From: Termitomyces sp. T153 | Lineage: Eukaryota > Basidiomycota > Agaricomycetes > Agaricales > Lyophyllaceae | NCBI GenBank assembly: GCA_018296165.2 | Contig: JACKQL020000006.1 | Span: 1,116,001 to 1,180,000, forward strand | DNA: 64,000 bases | Reading direction: 5' to 3' | Part shown: piece by piece, positions 12,413 through 22,274 of the stretch | Layout of the letters: every line of letters starts with the position of its first letter | Numbering within the stretch: position 1 is the first letter of the stretch | Translations under genes and position numbers: made by a program | The notes under the pieces: model-generated | Told to the model about the DNA's origin: nothing | The model's database searches: none | The model's input: only the letters and a program-made list of their open reading frames with translations

Positions 12413-13284
12413 ATGTCACATCATCAACAGCCATATACCTATCACTTTCAGTCTAGCGGCCATGGAACACTAAAAGATTCATCTAAAGCTGATCAAGCCA
12501 GCACCACTGCATCAGAAACGCCTTCGGAAAGGACACCACTCAAAAAGGGAGCAAGCGGATACACGAGGATAGCTGTAGAGAGAACGTCTCCGGATCGAAT
12601 GAGTGGGTGGATCATATCCATTTTTTTCGGACCTTATCTTACCGCAGGTCCTCAGAACCGTTCCATCGACCCGGGGGCGAGACCGCACAAGATCCAACGA
12701 CTGCTGTTCTAGGATCCAGAATGGAAGGATCATTGTACTGTGACTTAGATCCCGGCTTGAGTACCTCCGACGTGTCTCTGTCGCTAGTGAACTCGGGCAG
12801 CGTGGCGCGTGATCACCTCGCATCGGAACGAACGTTCCTCGCGTACGTTCGGACGAGTCTCGCGATTGCTTGTGCGGGTGTTGGTGCGTGATCGATATCT
12901 TTTGCTTGAATATCGATGGAAGGAATGATTGACCCGCATCCCTCAGCACTAGCCCAAATTCTGACTATCACAGAGTCCTACTCAGACACCACCCCGAGAC
13001 GCGAATCACGCGTCGAGACTTGGGCGCGGCCACTTGGCGCTACAGCCGTCGTGATCGCATTGTTGGTGCTTTTTATTGGTGAGTTGTTATTTTTACAGCG
13101 AGAAGTATATTTTAAAAAGACAATTCTAGGTGTTGCGAGATATTTCGTGATCCAAAAGGCGTTAGTCGGCGGACAGTTCCCCGCCTCACGTGTTGGTCTC
13201 GGCCTTGTCTCAATCCTCCTTGGTGCGCTTATTGTTGCGACATTTGGGGTGCTATTCCATGATCGACTATCAATGTTATGGTAG
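12413..13284 (+). CDS. DUF202 domain membrane protein
   Basis: This is a small predicted multi-pass membrane protein of the DUF202 (YidH-like) family; the same fold occurs in the Vtc1 membrane part of the vacuolar transporter chaperone. The N-terminal 65 residues are polar and disordered (MSHHQQPYTYHFQSS). The diagnostic segment ARDHLASERTFLAYVRTSL lies at about 12803-12862 and leads into the first membrane helix. Two more hydrophobic helices follow: ATAVVIALLVLFIG and GLVSILLGALIVATFGVLF. Splicing is inferred: an intron at about 12606-12648, one at about 12884-12930, and one at about 13080-13130 with donor GTGAGTTG and a CTAG acceptor. The substrate or partner is unknown. The family assignment is strong, the first intron ends less so. 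Confidence 0.85.
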
Positions 13285-13628
13285 TTTATTGTTGACGTTC
13301 ATATGCATCCGTCATTCATCGCATCTGTTTCTTCCCGTCTATGTCATGTGCTTTCCATATATCATTCACATAGCAATTATAATCGCATAATTCATTCTAT
13401 TAATTCTGTGACTAGGGGCACATACACATAACATGGCCAAGAAAACATACAATACGTGAGGTACAATATACAGAAATCCTGGATGAGCTCCAGAGCGCCA
13501 CAAGGACACAGGAAAAAACATATCATAAAGTAAAGAAAGACATCTGAAAATGTCCCATAATACTATACACATCCTACGGAACCTCACAGTTCAACGTCAA
13601 GAAGTTGGATAGCTGGCCATAAAGTAGC

Positions 13629-15635
13629 CTAGGCACCCACACGTGTCGTCGCCGCCTGGCTCTCGATATCGCTCGGCGGTGGTGCACCCCTGATGTTGAA
13701 ACCGCGGAAGAATGTCGGTCTTAAGTTCAATAGTCCTCCGCTACTACCGTTCTCGGGCGGTGACGCAGCAACATTGTTGGTGTTCTCGATCGCAGCGGCA
13801 TCCTCTAACGCGGCTGCCTCCTGGCGTAGCCGCTCCTGCGTTGGTGGTGGCTGAGTAGTTATTCGAAGGAGGGAGGTGTATGCTGGGCGAGGACGTCAGT
13901 CAACAGATTGGAGGGGCGAGAGGGACTTACGTTGTCGACACACAGGGCAAAACCATCCTTTCGCCTTCCTCTTTCTACGTGCGTTGGCTCCAACTGTGCC
14001 GGGTGCTGACGCAGGAGCACCAGGTGAGGACACATGAGCACCGGGTGTGGACACAGGAGCACCGGGTGTGGACACAGAAGCACCGGGTGTAGCAGTAGGA
14101 GTAGCGGGGGTAGTAGAAGCAGGAGCGGGGGCAGCGGGGGCAGCATCACCTTCGGCCGTTGGTTCAGTGGGACTATTAGTTGTAGTAGCAGGAGGGTCCG
14201 CTGCAGCCTCCGCCTCGCCCTCCGTAGCCTGATTGATGTTTCCGCCCGCGCCAAACTCGACCATGTTTAGAGCGCAATCCTTGCATGCGACGAGATGACG
14301 ACATGGAAGAAGTACAACCTCACGCGGGGACGAGAGGCAAACGAGGCACTCTGATTGCATTTCGTCCTCCGTTCCTGCGGGTAATGGCATAGTGTTTAAA
14401 TTGAATGGTGTCGAGAGTGGAGGGTAAGTATGTTCTGGGGAATGAGTAGGCGCATGTGGTGCCGTTGAAGGCGATGTAAGCCCATAAATCTCATGCAAAT
14501 GGAAAGTATGTGGTCCAATCTGTGTTGAATTCGTCACTTGAAAAAACTAGTCTATTTAAAGAACACGGAACTACACTTACCGTCGCCTCCCTTTTTGCGA
14601 CCTTGACCACCCACGGTCGGGTGTCTTCATCACCGGTCTCATTCTCCGGCCGCGCTCCGTAACGTACCACGTGAAGATATGTTACCTGTTCGTTTGGAGA
14701 GGCGAGCTCTGTGCCCTGGGTATCGAGTGCGGCGAGCCGAATAGTCACACGAACACCTTCCAAGGAATCGTCTTTCACTTTATCAGCAGCTGCATTAGGA
14801 TCTGGATCAAGGACCCTTAAAGCGGGTCCAGAAACGCTGTGGCTCTGGATATGTTTACGGAATGGATTGTGGCCGAATCTCCGATGAGAATGAGGCCGGG
14901 TTGATGGCGTACCGGGGTGATCAGTTGTCGAGTGATCACCTGTGGATGATGGGTCACCGGAAGAGGCACTAGCACTAGCTGGCGTGTGTTCAAACCGCCC
15001 TAATTCGAGCAGAGCGCCTTCTTCTAGCTTCAGGAACTTGCCGAATCCACCATCGACAACAGTGTCGAATACGAGAAACCTTGATAGACCAGACGAAGAT
15101 GCTGTCGCGGGTGCGTCGGGATGATCCTTGGGCAGCAGGACATGCACGTATATGCCACACCTGGGTGCATCACAGTCAAACTCAAACTCGAGGCCATGAT
15201 GGTGGTGATCTGGAGTGGAATCCTCAGATGTCAGCGGTGAAAGTCGTAGAGTCGGGCGTTTGAGATTGACGAGGGCCTGAAGAGTGGTGGTAGGTTGTGA
15301 TACCTGTCGTTGATGAAGATGAGCCAAAGAAATCACAGCAAAAACCGACAACGGACATCTTTGCTCTTCTCAACCCAGTTGGTAACGACATCGGGCGTTA
15401 ATTCGTCCGAAAGCACCCTCTTTTCTGAGCCAGCGGCCCATGCAGGCCCGCTGCTGACGACACCAATATTGGGACCAAAGAGGGCCTCTTGAGTTTTCTT
15501 GTCCTTTACTGGTCGTACGAGGTCGGGCCGCTGATAACGGGTGTTCCTCGTTGCGTACGTTGCGGTATCTAGAGGCGAAGTCATGTAGGTGTCGTGGCTA
15601 AGGAGAGGAAACTCACACCAAGCAGCGAGGCTCAT
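13629..15635 (-). CDS. MGRN1/LOG2-type RING E3 ubiquitin ligase
   Basis: This is a probable E3 ubiquitin ligase. The N-terminal half carries the RING-associated beta-rich domain typical of mahogunin-like ligases (LRLSPL, then LEFEFDCDAPRCGIYVHVLL, and further on VTYLHVVRYG and PWVVKVAKREAT). The C-terminal RING reads CLVCL, LPCRHLVACKDC, then CPVC, giving a C3HC4 set of ligands. Between the sixth and seventh zinc ligands there are 108 residues of Pro/Thr/Ala-rich sequence with four tandem copies of a (P/S)VS(T/S)PGA-like unit, which is unusual. The last exon ends ESQAATTRVGA. Introns are seen at about 13876-13931, 14530-14581, 15303-15345 and 15572-15617. The start at the ATG at 15635 gives MSLAAW; an additional upstream exon is possible. 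The gene converges with the DUF202 gene. Confidence 0.8.
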
Positions 15636-15859
15636 GGAAGACAAGAATAAGTAAAGGTGAGAAAGCTTACGCGGGATTTCTGCTGTCTAAGATGTGTTGA
15701 TGCGTTGATGATCGCGTGTCTTATTATAGACCAGTCCACCTAATCGGACTTTCTGAGCAGCGGACTCAAGTCACTCTGGGTCGGTGCATAAATGCATGGG
15801 GCTTGTTCATAACATCATAAAAAACGGAAATACAAAATGAAGCTATGTTATGTATGCGC

Positions 15860-16463
15860 TCATGCAATCAGCGAAACAACTCCACCAGCCTCCTTGATCT
15901 TGCGCCTGTAAACAGACGTCAGCTCCCGGTCGCAATCATGTACGCGTCATTACTTACTCGGCCTTTTTTGATACAAAGCGCGCTTTTACGATAAAGGGTA
16001 GCTTGGGAAGTCTGCCCTAATATTAGAGATTGATTTACGAGACAGATCACAAATTAAACGCACAGTCCGTTGCCCAACACCTTTCCGAAGCCGTGCTTGA
16101 GGGTATCAATGACCGGGACAACTTCAGAATCCTCCGTGAGGCCCTGCTTCTCAGACGCAGGCACAAGAGTCCATAGCTTGTCAACGTTGATAATCGGGCG
16201 CCAGTACTGGTTACGTGTGAGGTGGAAGTGACGCATACCAACTTTACCGAAGTAACCAGGATGGTACTTATCGAAGTTGGTACTACAGAAAGCATTAGTA
16301 AATACTACAGGACACTAAATCGAAGAGAGGAAACGCACCGGTGGTGGTGCTGACCACCAGCGAGACCACGACCACCAGGATGCTTGCGATGCTTTCCTAC
16401 ACGACCATGACCATGCGAGACGTGACCACGGTGCTTGCGAGTCTTCGACAAGTGTGTCGGCAT
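15860..16463 (-). CDS. rpl28: 60S ribosomal protein uL15 (L28/L27a)
   Basis: This is a structural protein of the large cytosolic ribosomal subunit. The N-terminus [20 protein letters not shown], followed by [16 protein letters not shown], is the hallmark Gly/His/Arg-rich extension of uL15 that threads into rRNA. After an intron comes [20 protein letters not shown], then [13 protein letters not shown], and the C-terminus [32 protein letters not shown] in separate exons. GT-AG introns interrupt the gene at about 16277-16338, 16012-16062 and 15908-15958. Length after splicing matches the family (about 148-150 residues). It lies 225 bp downstream of the RING gene start on the same strand. Confidence 0.95.
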
Positions 16464-17788
16464 TGTTTTCTGCGTACAAAGGCAAGTCAGTATCCCTTCC
16501 CAAAAATACCAGGCATGCCAAATCCATCAACGCCATCCAAAGCTCCTTCATCCGATCCAGCCCAAATTCCAACATTTCGAGCTCAAATTTGCACGAGAAG
16601 GCGGTAGGAGGTCCATATGTGCTTCTGGATGACGAGACGGTAGCGTGGGGGCAAAAGGACATACCTTGAGGAGGGGTTGGCGGGGTGACGGGCTGCAATC
16701 GACACGGCACAATTGGTGTCTGCAAAATTTGACGCCACTTTGTCAATACGGACAAACACAAGACTGGTTTCTTCTGTTTTTCTCGACTACTTAAGTTTGT
16801 CTTGACCCCGTTGCATCTGTGAGTTTTTTTCTTTGAAATCTCTGTTTATTGCATGATGGGCATATGCCATATTTATTGTCGGTGACTTCAGCATATGTGC
16901 TTGAATAGATGATCGCAACTCTTTCGCTGACAACTCCTCTCTTCTTCAACAACAGTCGACTGACTCGCCTCTTTTTCCGCAGGATCACATTTGTATTGGA
17001 TCGCAGACTCCGAAGAGAACGACGAGTTGTCTGGCCTAACATCTACGTACACTTGCATGTCAGTATCATACAACCCTTTTGTCACTTCCTCGTCCGTTCA
17101 ACCCCAGTACAATGCCATTTTGTTATCGCGTATGCGCGTTGACATCAGTCCCATATAGGTGTTGTACGCCCCCTTCATAAGACTTGCATATTGTGCGTAG
17201 GATTCAAGGCATTTAAAATGCAGTTGCTGTCATTCTAAACTCCATTCGCAGAGGAGTCATTTGTGACAGAGGTAAGCGCGGCTGCCACTGACACTGAGTG
17301 ATGCCTTTTGAACGTGCTGTCGATCTCGACCTCGACATGCCTTGGCGTGCCCAGCGTTCTATAAAAACTGAGTTGGCAGTGTTACACGTCCCGTGTTGTT
17401 TCAACCTTTTTTTTATTTGCTTCATTTTTTGACCCGATGACTACTTCGGTCCCTGCGGTAGGCATCCCATACGGTCCCCTCATGCGGATTCAAATGTCAT
17501 TTGTATGCTGCCTAAGCGGGTACGTCCCGCAATGGAGACGTGTCACAACTGTATGTGTGGGATGAATCTTCGACAAGGACGAACCGCTCGTGATCAAATC
17601 AATGCCCTCTATCCTTTTTTCATTTTTCAGAAAGACTTGGATGTTAACTTGGTTTTACTCAGATTATCGGATTCACGACGATTAGAGCGAAGTACACTTT
17701 GTGAAGTAAGCTTATCGATAAATTTGTTTGTGCGTGTAAATAGGCCTGAACAACTTGCTTTCATTCAGGATATCAGACCCTTTTCAAT
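16464..17788. other. Shared upstream region of rpl28 and rpb11
   Basis: The two genes are divergent, so this 1.3 kb must contain both promoters and leaders. Scattered frames of 60-150 codons are present but none resembles a family. Pyrimidine-rich tracts occur near 16961-16980 and 17400-17430. I see no small RNA gene. Confidence 0.5.
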
Positions 17789-18337
17789 ATGAATGCACCG
17801 AATCGTTTCGAACTCTTCGTCCTCGAAGACGGCGAGAAGCCGTACGTCCGTCCAATCATTTCCTCTCATATTTACTTACCGATATCACCTCTGGCCTACA
17901 GGGTAGAAGTCACAGAAGACACTAAAATCCCCAACGCAGCGACATTCAAAGTCGTCAAACAAGACCACACTCTCGGGAACATGCTGCGCGCGTACGTCAT
18001 TCCCACCTTTCTCACTCCTCGATCCTCACCTCACTCTTCTTCAACCAGTCAACTCCTTTCAATGCCCCAAGTCCTCTTCGCGGGATACAAAGTCCCCCAC
18101 CCCCTCCATCCATACTTCCTCATCAAGCTTCAGACCGACGGCACAGCTACACCGCAAGAAGTACTGGAACAGGCGTGCACGAAGCTCATTGGTACGATGT
18201 CCTCGCTTGAGGCAAAGTTTAAGAGAGAGTTCTCGTTTAAGGACGTGGAAGCGACGGGCGCGGTGGATGATCCGTATGGAGTTGGTGGGACTGGGGGTGG
18301 TGCATGGGCGTCGGGTAGGGATTACCTGGATTTCTGA
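17789..18337 (+). CDS. rpb11: RNA polymerase II subunit Rpb11
   Basis: This alpha-NTD-like subunit pairs with Rpb3 in the Pol II assembly platform. It starts MNAPNRFELFVLEDGEKP, continues after the first intron as VEVTEDTKIPNAATFKVVKQ and DHTLGNMLRA (the RpoA-L motif), then VLFAGYKVPHPLHPYFLIK, which is the strongest Rpb11 signature, and ends with a C-terminal helix and GRDYLDF. Introns at 17842-17901 (60 nt) and 17992-18048 (57 nt) both have GT-AG ends. Removing them gives 143 residues, close to the family norm. Both introns are multiples of three and free of stops, so the unspliced message is open throughout at 182 codons. Confidence 0.94.
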   Translation: MNAPNRFELFVLEDGEKPYVRPIISSHIYLPISPLAYRVEVTEDTKIPNAATFKVVKQDHTLGNMLRAYVIPTFLTPRSSPHSSSTSQLLSMPQVLFAGYKVPHPLHPYFLIKLQTDGTATPQEVLEQACTKLIGTMSSLEAKFKREFSFKDVEATGAVDDPYGVGGTGGGAWASGRDYLDF

Positions 18338-19689
18338 ACTTCTCGAGTGGCTGCCTCTTGTCACTTATTCTTATTTCTCGTTCGATTTTTGTTCTTCATA
18401 TATTCATGCATGCTTTAACACAAGACCTTTTAAGCACAGCCCAATGTATAGATCGAACATTGGGGTCCAGGCCCTTCTCGAAGGGTCGGATCGAGAATAC
18501 CATCTCGTCCTGACATCTCACCAAATTGTCCAACACTTTCACTTTTCCTCTGTCACACTCACATTGACTGTCAAAATCAAAAACATTGGAAATGATGAGG
18601 GACACTGTTCATGATGGCGATTTCCAAAAGCGCCGTGGTGACAAGCAGTCTCTCCAAGTGAGTTTGTAAAGTAGGTACGCGTCGTCCCGACCCTTCCATC
18701 CCTACCTCTACGAAGCTTCTTCACATGGACGACACCCCAGATAAGTATCCACTTTGAGCCTTTCTTAGTCTGAGGCAGAACAAGAACTCTTCAGAGTCTT
18801 CCTTGTAGTCGGATCCAATCTGGCAAAGGTCTATTTATGGGAATGTGATCCACTGGTAAATGCATGTCCCATAAACATCACCATGAAGGCTATATTGTCC
18901 ATAACATTCAACATCTCATGGGTCATGAGTAAAGTGGAATCCTTTGCAGAAATGACCAAGTATTCAAGGAGGTGTTGCTACAGCTAACGGAGTGAGCTTT
19001 GTTTTCTTGGGTGGATGAGCTGCCTCTGTTGTTGTTGTTTCCGGAGAAACATTCATTGAGTCTTCGATGGCTCTTGCGCAGTAGAATGAAGCCTGTGCAA
19101 GGTGCTTTGAGTCATGTTTCTGTCAAAGAGGATTTGTTCAGTTGCTAAGTCAGGTCTCTGGTTCCCCAGAAATGCTGTGAGAGTGATTTTGTCCATGCTG
19201 GAGTTCGAATCACTTTTCTGCCCGCTTCCATTTACCCTGGAGGAGAGTGACATCAGAGGGCAGGGCAGACTTTGTTGGAATTTAGCTTGAGAATGCCAAA
19301 TTCACTCATAGTGTGCTTATGTCAGAGTTTAGTGAGATCAAGCAAACACAAGATTCAAGACATGAAAAACATCATTCAGAGAGACATCGAGTGGTAGCCT
19401 CGTGAAACAGGCCTATCTCTGAGCACTTCTACAATGCATTGTAAGTACTGAGAGAATCGGTTTTGGTTTCTGTCTCCTCCAAGTATTTATATGCCTTTTG
19501 TCTAGTGTCTGGAGAAATTATCTCATTTTTCCAGTAGTGTAATGATTTCCAAAGACCAAAACAATGGTGAGATATTTTTAGCCATAGTAGTATATAGCTC
19601 ACTCAAAGCTCAGCTGTGGCCAAAGGCCCCTGAAAAAAATATCAGATGTTCTTGAATAAGTTCTGGATCAGTGTTTTCAGTGATAGTAT
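18338..19689. other. AT-rich intergenic flank of the transposon
   Basis: It contains the 3' end of rpb11, then about 1.2 kb of AT-rich, repeat-like sequence with no supported coding frame. It becomes CpG-poor toward the transposon. No clear gene is present. Confidence 0.5.
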
Positions 19690-19696
19690 CAACAAT

Positions 19697-19905
19697 CACC
19701 TGATCCTGACAAAGTGTTGCATCATTCTGTGTAATTACAGTAGAAATATTATGCATTATCCTCTGTAAATAAAATTAAGTACTGTACAGAAGTATGCACC
19801 ACCATTAATGTGACATTAATGCATCATGGCACAAAGCTTGAGACAAATAATGCATTAGTAACGTTAAAAATATATTATATCAGGAATTGAACCAACAACC
19901 TATAG
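19697..19905. repeat. Left terminal inverted repeat
   Basis: This pairs with 22083-22267 in reverse complement. Mismatches are scattered and there is an extra AT-rich block of about 20 bp near 19865-19880. The inner end contains GGAATTGAACC, which resembles a tRNA B-box read in reverse. Confidence 0.78.
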
Positions 19906-19956
19906 TTCCGAGATCTAGAATAGATTGAGGTATTATCATTCAATGAAAAATTTGTT

Positions 19957-20349
19957 GTCTTGAAAAACGTTAGCACTCACGTGAGCTGTATGTAACTCAC
20001 GTAATGCCATCATGTGACTTTACACATTTCGTTTGAAAAAAATAGTGTCTTGAAAAACGTTAGCATTCACGTGATGACCTTTTCTTCGATAGCCATGTGA
20101 CATGTGATCAAAATATTCCTGCTCGTTGAAACTATTGTATATGTAATCATCAAACAGCTGGGAATGTCAGCAATCCATAACGCCCGTTACTCTTTCGGCC
20201 TTCGTCTGGTGGTAGCTACACCTGCAATAGTTGTGCGCTACTTACTCGCAGGTAAAACTACTAGCAGGTAACATCATACCTAATTTTCAAATTTTGTTCG
20301 TCAAATAATTTGCCGATCATTGGAACCATTGTATATGTAATCATTGAAA
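19957..20349 (+). promoter_or_regulatory. Paired direct repeats upstream of the protease gene
   Basis: GTCTTGAAAAACGTTAGCAC and its near-copy at 20047 each continue into a TCACGTGA palindrome (the copy has T for C at the last base shown); the two start about 90 bp apart. A second pair, containing ATTGTATATGTAATCAT, occurs at about 20133-20150 and 20329-20344, with similar flanks over about 45 bp. Their position between the left TIR and the ATG at 20399 suggests promoter or transposase-binding repeats. This is inference. Confidence 0.5.
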
Positions 20350-20398
20350 TACTGTCCCCCCGTGTTTTTGTCTTGCATATTGTACGTGTCAATTTTCT

Positions 20399-21692
20399 AT
20401 GAGAAGCTCTACTGCAGCTGGTACGCTAATACTTCGGGATTTTGATTCCTCCAAAATAAGGGGCAATGCCAGCGGCGCGTTGCGTCAAGAGTTTTGCGAA
20501 TTAGAACTTCTCGATGACATATCCATACTGCGATACCTTGGTCATTTACCAAGCGACTTCTACAATGCTCCGCAAAGGGTTGATGTAATATCAGCTTTCC
20601 GCCTATGGAAATCAGATAATTATATGCCCCCTAACCTACATCCTGCTCTTTGTTGGACCCCCCATAAACCATTTGACATGTTGCCGTACCCTCATATAGA
20701 GTGGCAAATAGTTAGTAAGAAGTCACCAACACATAGTACCATGTTTATCCTGACAAAAGGATCTCAACAACCCATCATTACAAACAAAATTTCAATAAAA
20801 CAAAAGGCATCCGACACACTACAACCAGGAGTGACAAAGAAACCTAAGATTGACATTGTAAGCAATGATTTATTGTCTAATGAAGGACAACGGTTACCTG
20901 TAGGTCCTAGTTGGAGCAATAATAGTTGTGCATACAACACGGTTATATCTATACTTTTCAATATATGGAGAGAGAACGAGGACTATTGGTCACACCAACT
21001 GCATGTTAATGGGGGTAGAATGTTAAAGCATACCATTACATCATTCACCAATTTATCAAAGCATACAGATCGAAATCTGAACAATGTTCATGATGACTTG
21101 AGATACAAAGTTTTAAGTTCCAAACCTCATATATTCCCTAATGGAAGATACATTAGCATGCACTCATTGATAGATGAACTTATCAGATATAACCAGGAAA
21201 TATACATTTTGTGTATGGAGTGCCCCTCTCAACACTTACAAACTAGGAGAGGCATATCCAGATCACGTACTTCTCAGATAGTGTTGCTGAATAATACATA
21301 TGACAGTGTACAGGAGAGCCTGCAAGGTAACTTGTCAGAAACTGAATGTTATTGCCATACTTGCAATAATTGCTTGTTACAAACATTAAAATTTGTTCAT
21401 GCTCTCCCTGTTGTAGTTATAGATGTTTCATCTGTGAATGTGCACATGAATCAAGAATTGACAGTGTCAATTGCTAACTCTCCTGATTGTCGATATGTAG
21501 TCAAAGGAGTCATTTATTTGGGCAGCCATCACTTTACCTCTCAATATATAGACTCTTTGGTATCATGATGGTGTGGAAACAGGATGCTCAATGTTGAGAG
21601 ATGGTAATTTAGGTGATCAAAATGATGGTACATTTCTAAATACATGCAGAGGTCAGTCAGCATCTGTTGTATTATATGTAAAGGATGATTAG
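20399..21692 (+). CDS. C19/USP-like cysteine protease encoded by the transposon (frameshifted near its 3' end)
   Basis: This is an intronless frame of 389 codons (to 21568). Residues 1-110 are a unique N-terminal region (LWKSDNYMPPNLHPALCWTP), and residues 130-165 a basic linker. The catalytic Cys box SWSNNSCAYNTVISILFNIW is at residues 171-190, with Cys177 and preceding Asn residues suited to the oxyanion hole. Cys pairs (LCMEC; ECYCHTCNNC near 331-340) resemble the zinc-finger module of ubiquitin-specific proteases. The His box is YLGSHHFTSQYID, His377/378. Just after Ser386 the frame shifts: one base later the reading continues WYHDGVETGCSMLRDG and runs to a stop at 21690-21692, supplying the W-Y-x-D element expected for the third catalytic residue. 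The copy is therefore frameshifted, or the assembly has one extra T. Ubiquitin-like substrate specificity is inferred from the fold only. Confidence 0.72.
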
Positions 21693-21973
21693 TTGATTCA
21701 TATAAGGATAGATTGTGTGCTGCCTTGTAGATCTTGGACATGCCGTGCTCACAACAGCCCATACTCAATGGTAAGAATACAAGCATATTATAGTAAACAA
21801 CATAACCAATACACCAGAATGACACATTATTGATATGTGTAGCATTGAATGAGCTGTCTATGGCTTGCACTGTTAGCCAGTTATGGTTCAGTTACAGTTT
21901 TTGTTAGGTTAGAGTTTGTTAGCATTAGCATTATGATAGTTAGAGTTTAGTCAAGGCTTTGGACAGGGATATC

Positions 21974-21998
21974 TATAAAAGGGGAGCTTGCTCCCCTT
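21974..21998 (+). promoter_or_regulatory. TATAAAA box followed by an 8-bp hairpin
   Basis: TATAAAA at 21974-21980 overlaps AGGGGAGC-TT-GCTCCCCT, a perfect 8-bp stem. It lies between the protease gene and the right TIR, reading outward to the right. It could be a promoter remnant or a hairpin near the transposon end. Function is unknown. Confidence 0.4.
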
Positions 21999-22082
21999 AG
22001 CTAATACACTTCATCTCAACTTTTTTCTATGGTTGTTTGGTCTCATGGTCATTGGTGTTATTTGTTGTAGATTTCTATGCAT

Positions 22083-22267
22083 GATGGTGTTGGTTCAATC
22101 CCATAGTAATGCATTTTTTTGTTCCTGATGCATCAGTGATGCATCAATGTCACATTAACAGTGGTACATTACTTCCATGCAGCACTTAATTTTAGTAACA
22201 GAGAATAATGCATTATATTTTTACTATAATTACACAGAATCATGTATTAACATGTCAGGGTCAGCTG
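22083..22267. repeat. Right terminal inverted repeat
   Basis: This is the reverse-complement partner of the left end. The inner part contains GGTTCAATCCC (22092-22102), a good match to a tRNA B-box. No CG dinucleotide occurs anywhere in this arm. Confidence 0.78.
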
Positions 22268-22274
22268 CAACAAT

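Larger units (their letters stand above)
19690..22274 (+). mobile_element. DNA transposon with long TIRs carrying a C19-like protease gene
   Basis: CAACAAT occurs at 19690-19696 and again at 22268-22274, directly flanking an element of 2,571 bp (19697-22267). The left end, CACCTGATCCTGACA, matches the inverted right end, CAGCTGACCCTGACA. Similarity continues inward for about 185-205 bp with small gaps; for example ATTCTGTGTAATTA, TAATGTGACATT, ATGCATTA and ATTGAACCAACA are shared in the same order. The 7-bp duplication with long imperfect TIRs indicates cut-and-paste transposition. The only sizeable gene inside encodes a cysteine protease-like protein; no DDE transposase frame was found, so the copy is non-autonomous or has lost its transposase. 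hAT, P, MULE or KDZ relatives are possible; TSD length alone does not decide. Confidence 0.8.

Noticed and set aside
14047..14270. Gly/Ser/Val-rich plus-strand frames
   Set aside because: They are antisense readings of the repeat-rich insert in the RING gene.
16315..16761. 148-codon minus-strand frame overlapping the rpl28 start
   Set aside because: It overlaps the strongly supported first exons of uL15 in another frame and is a shadow of that GC-rich sequence.
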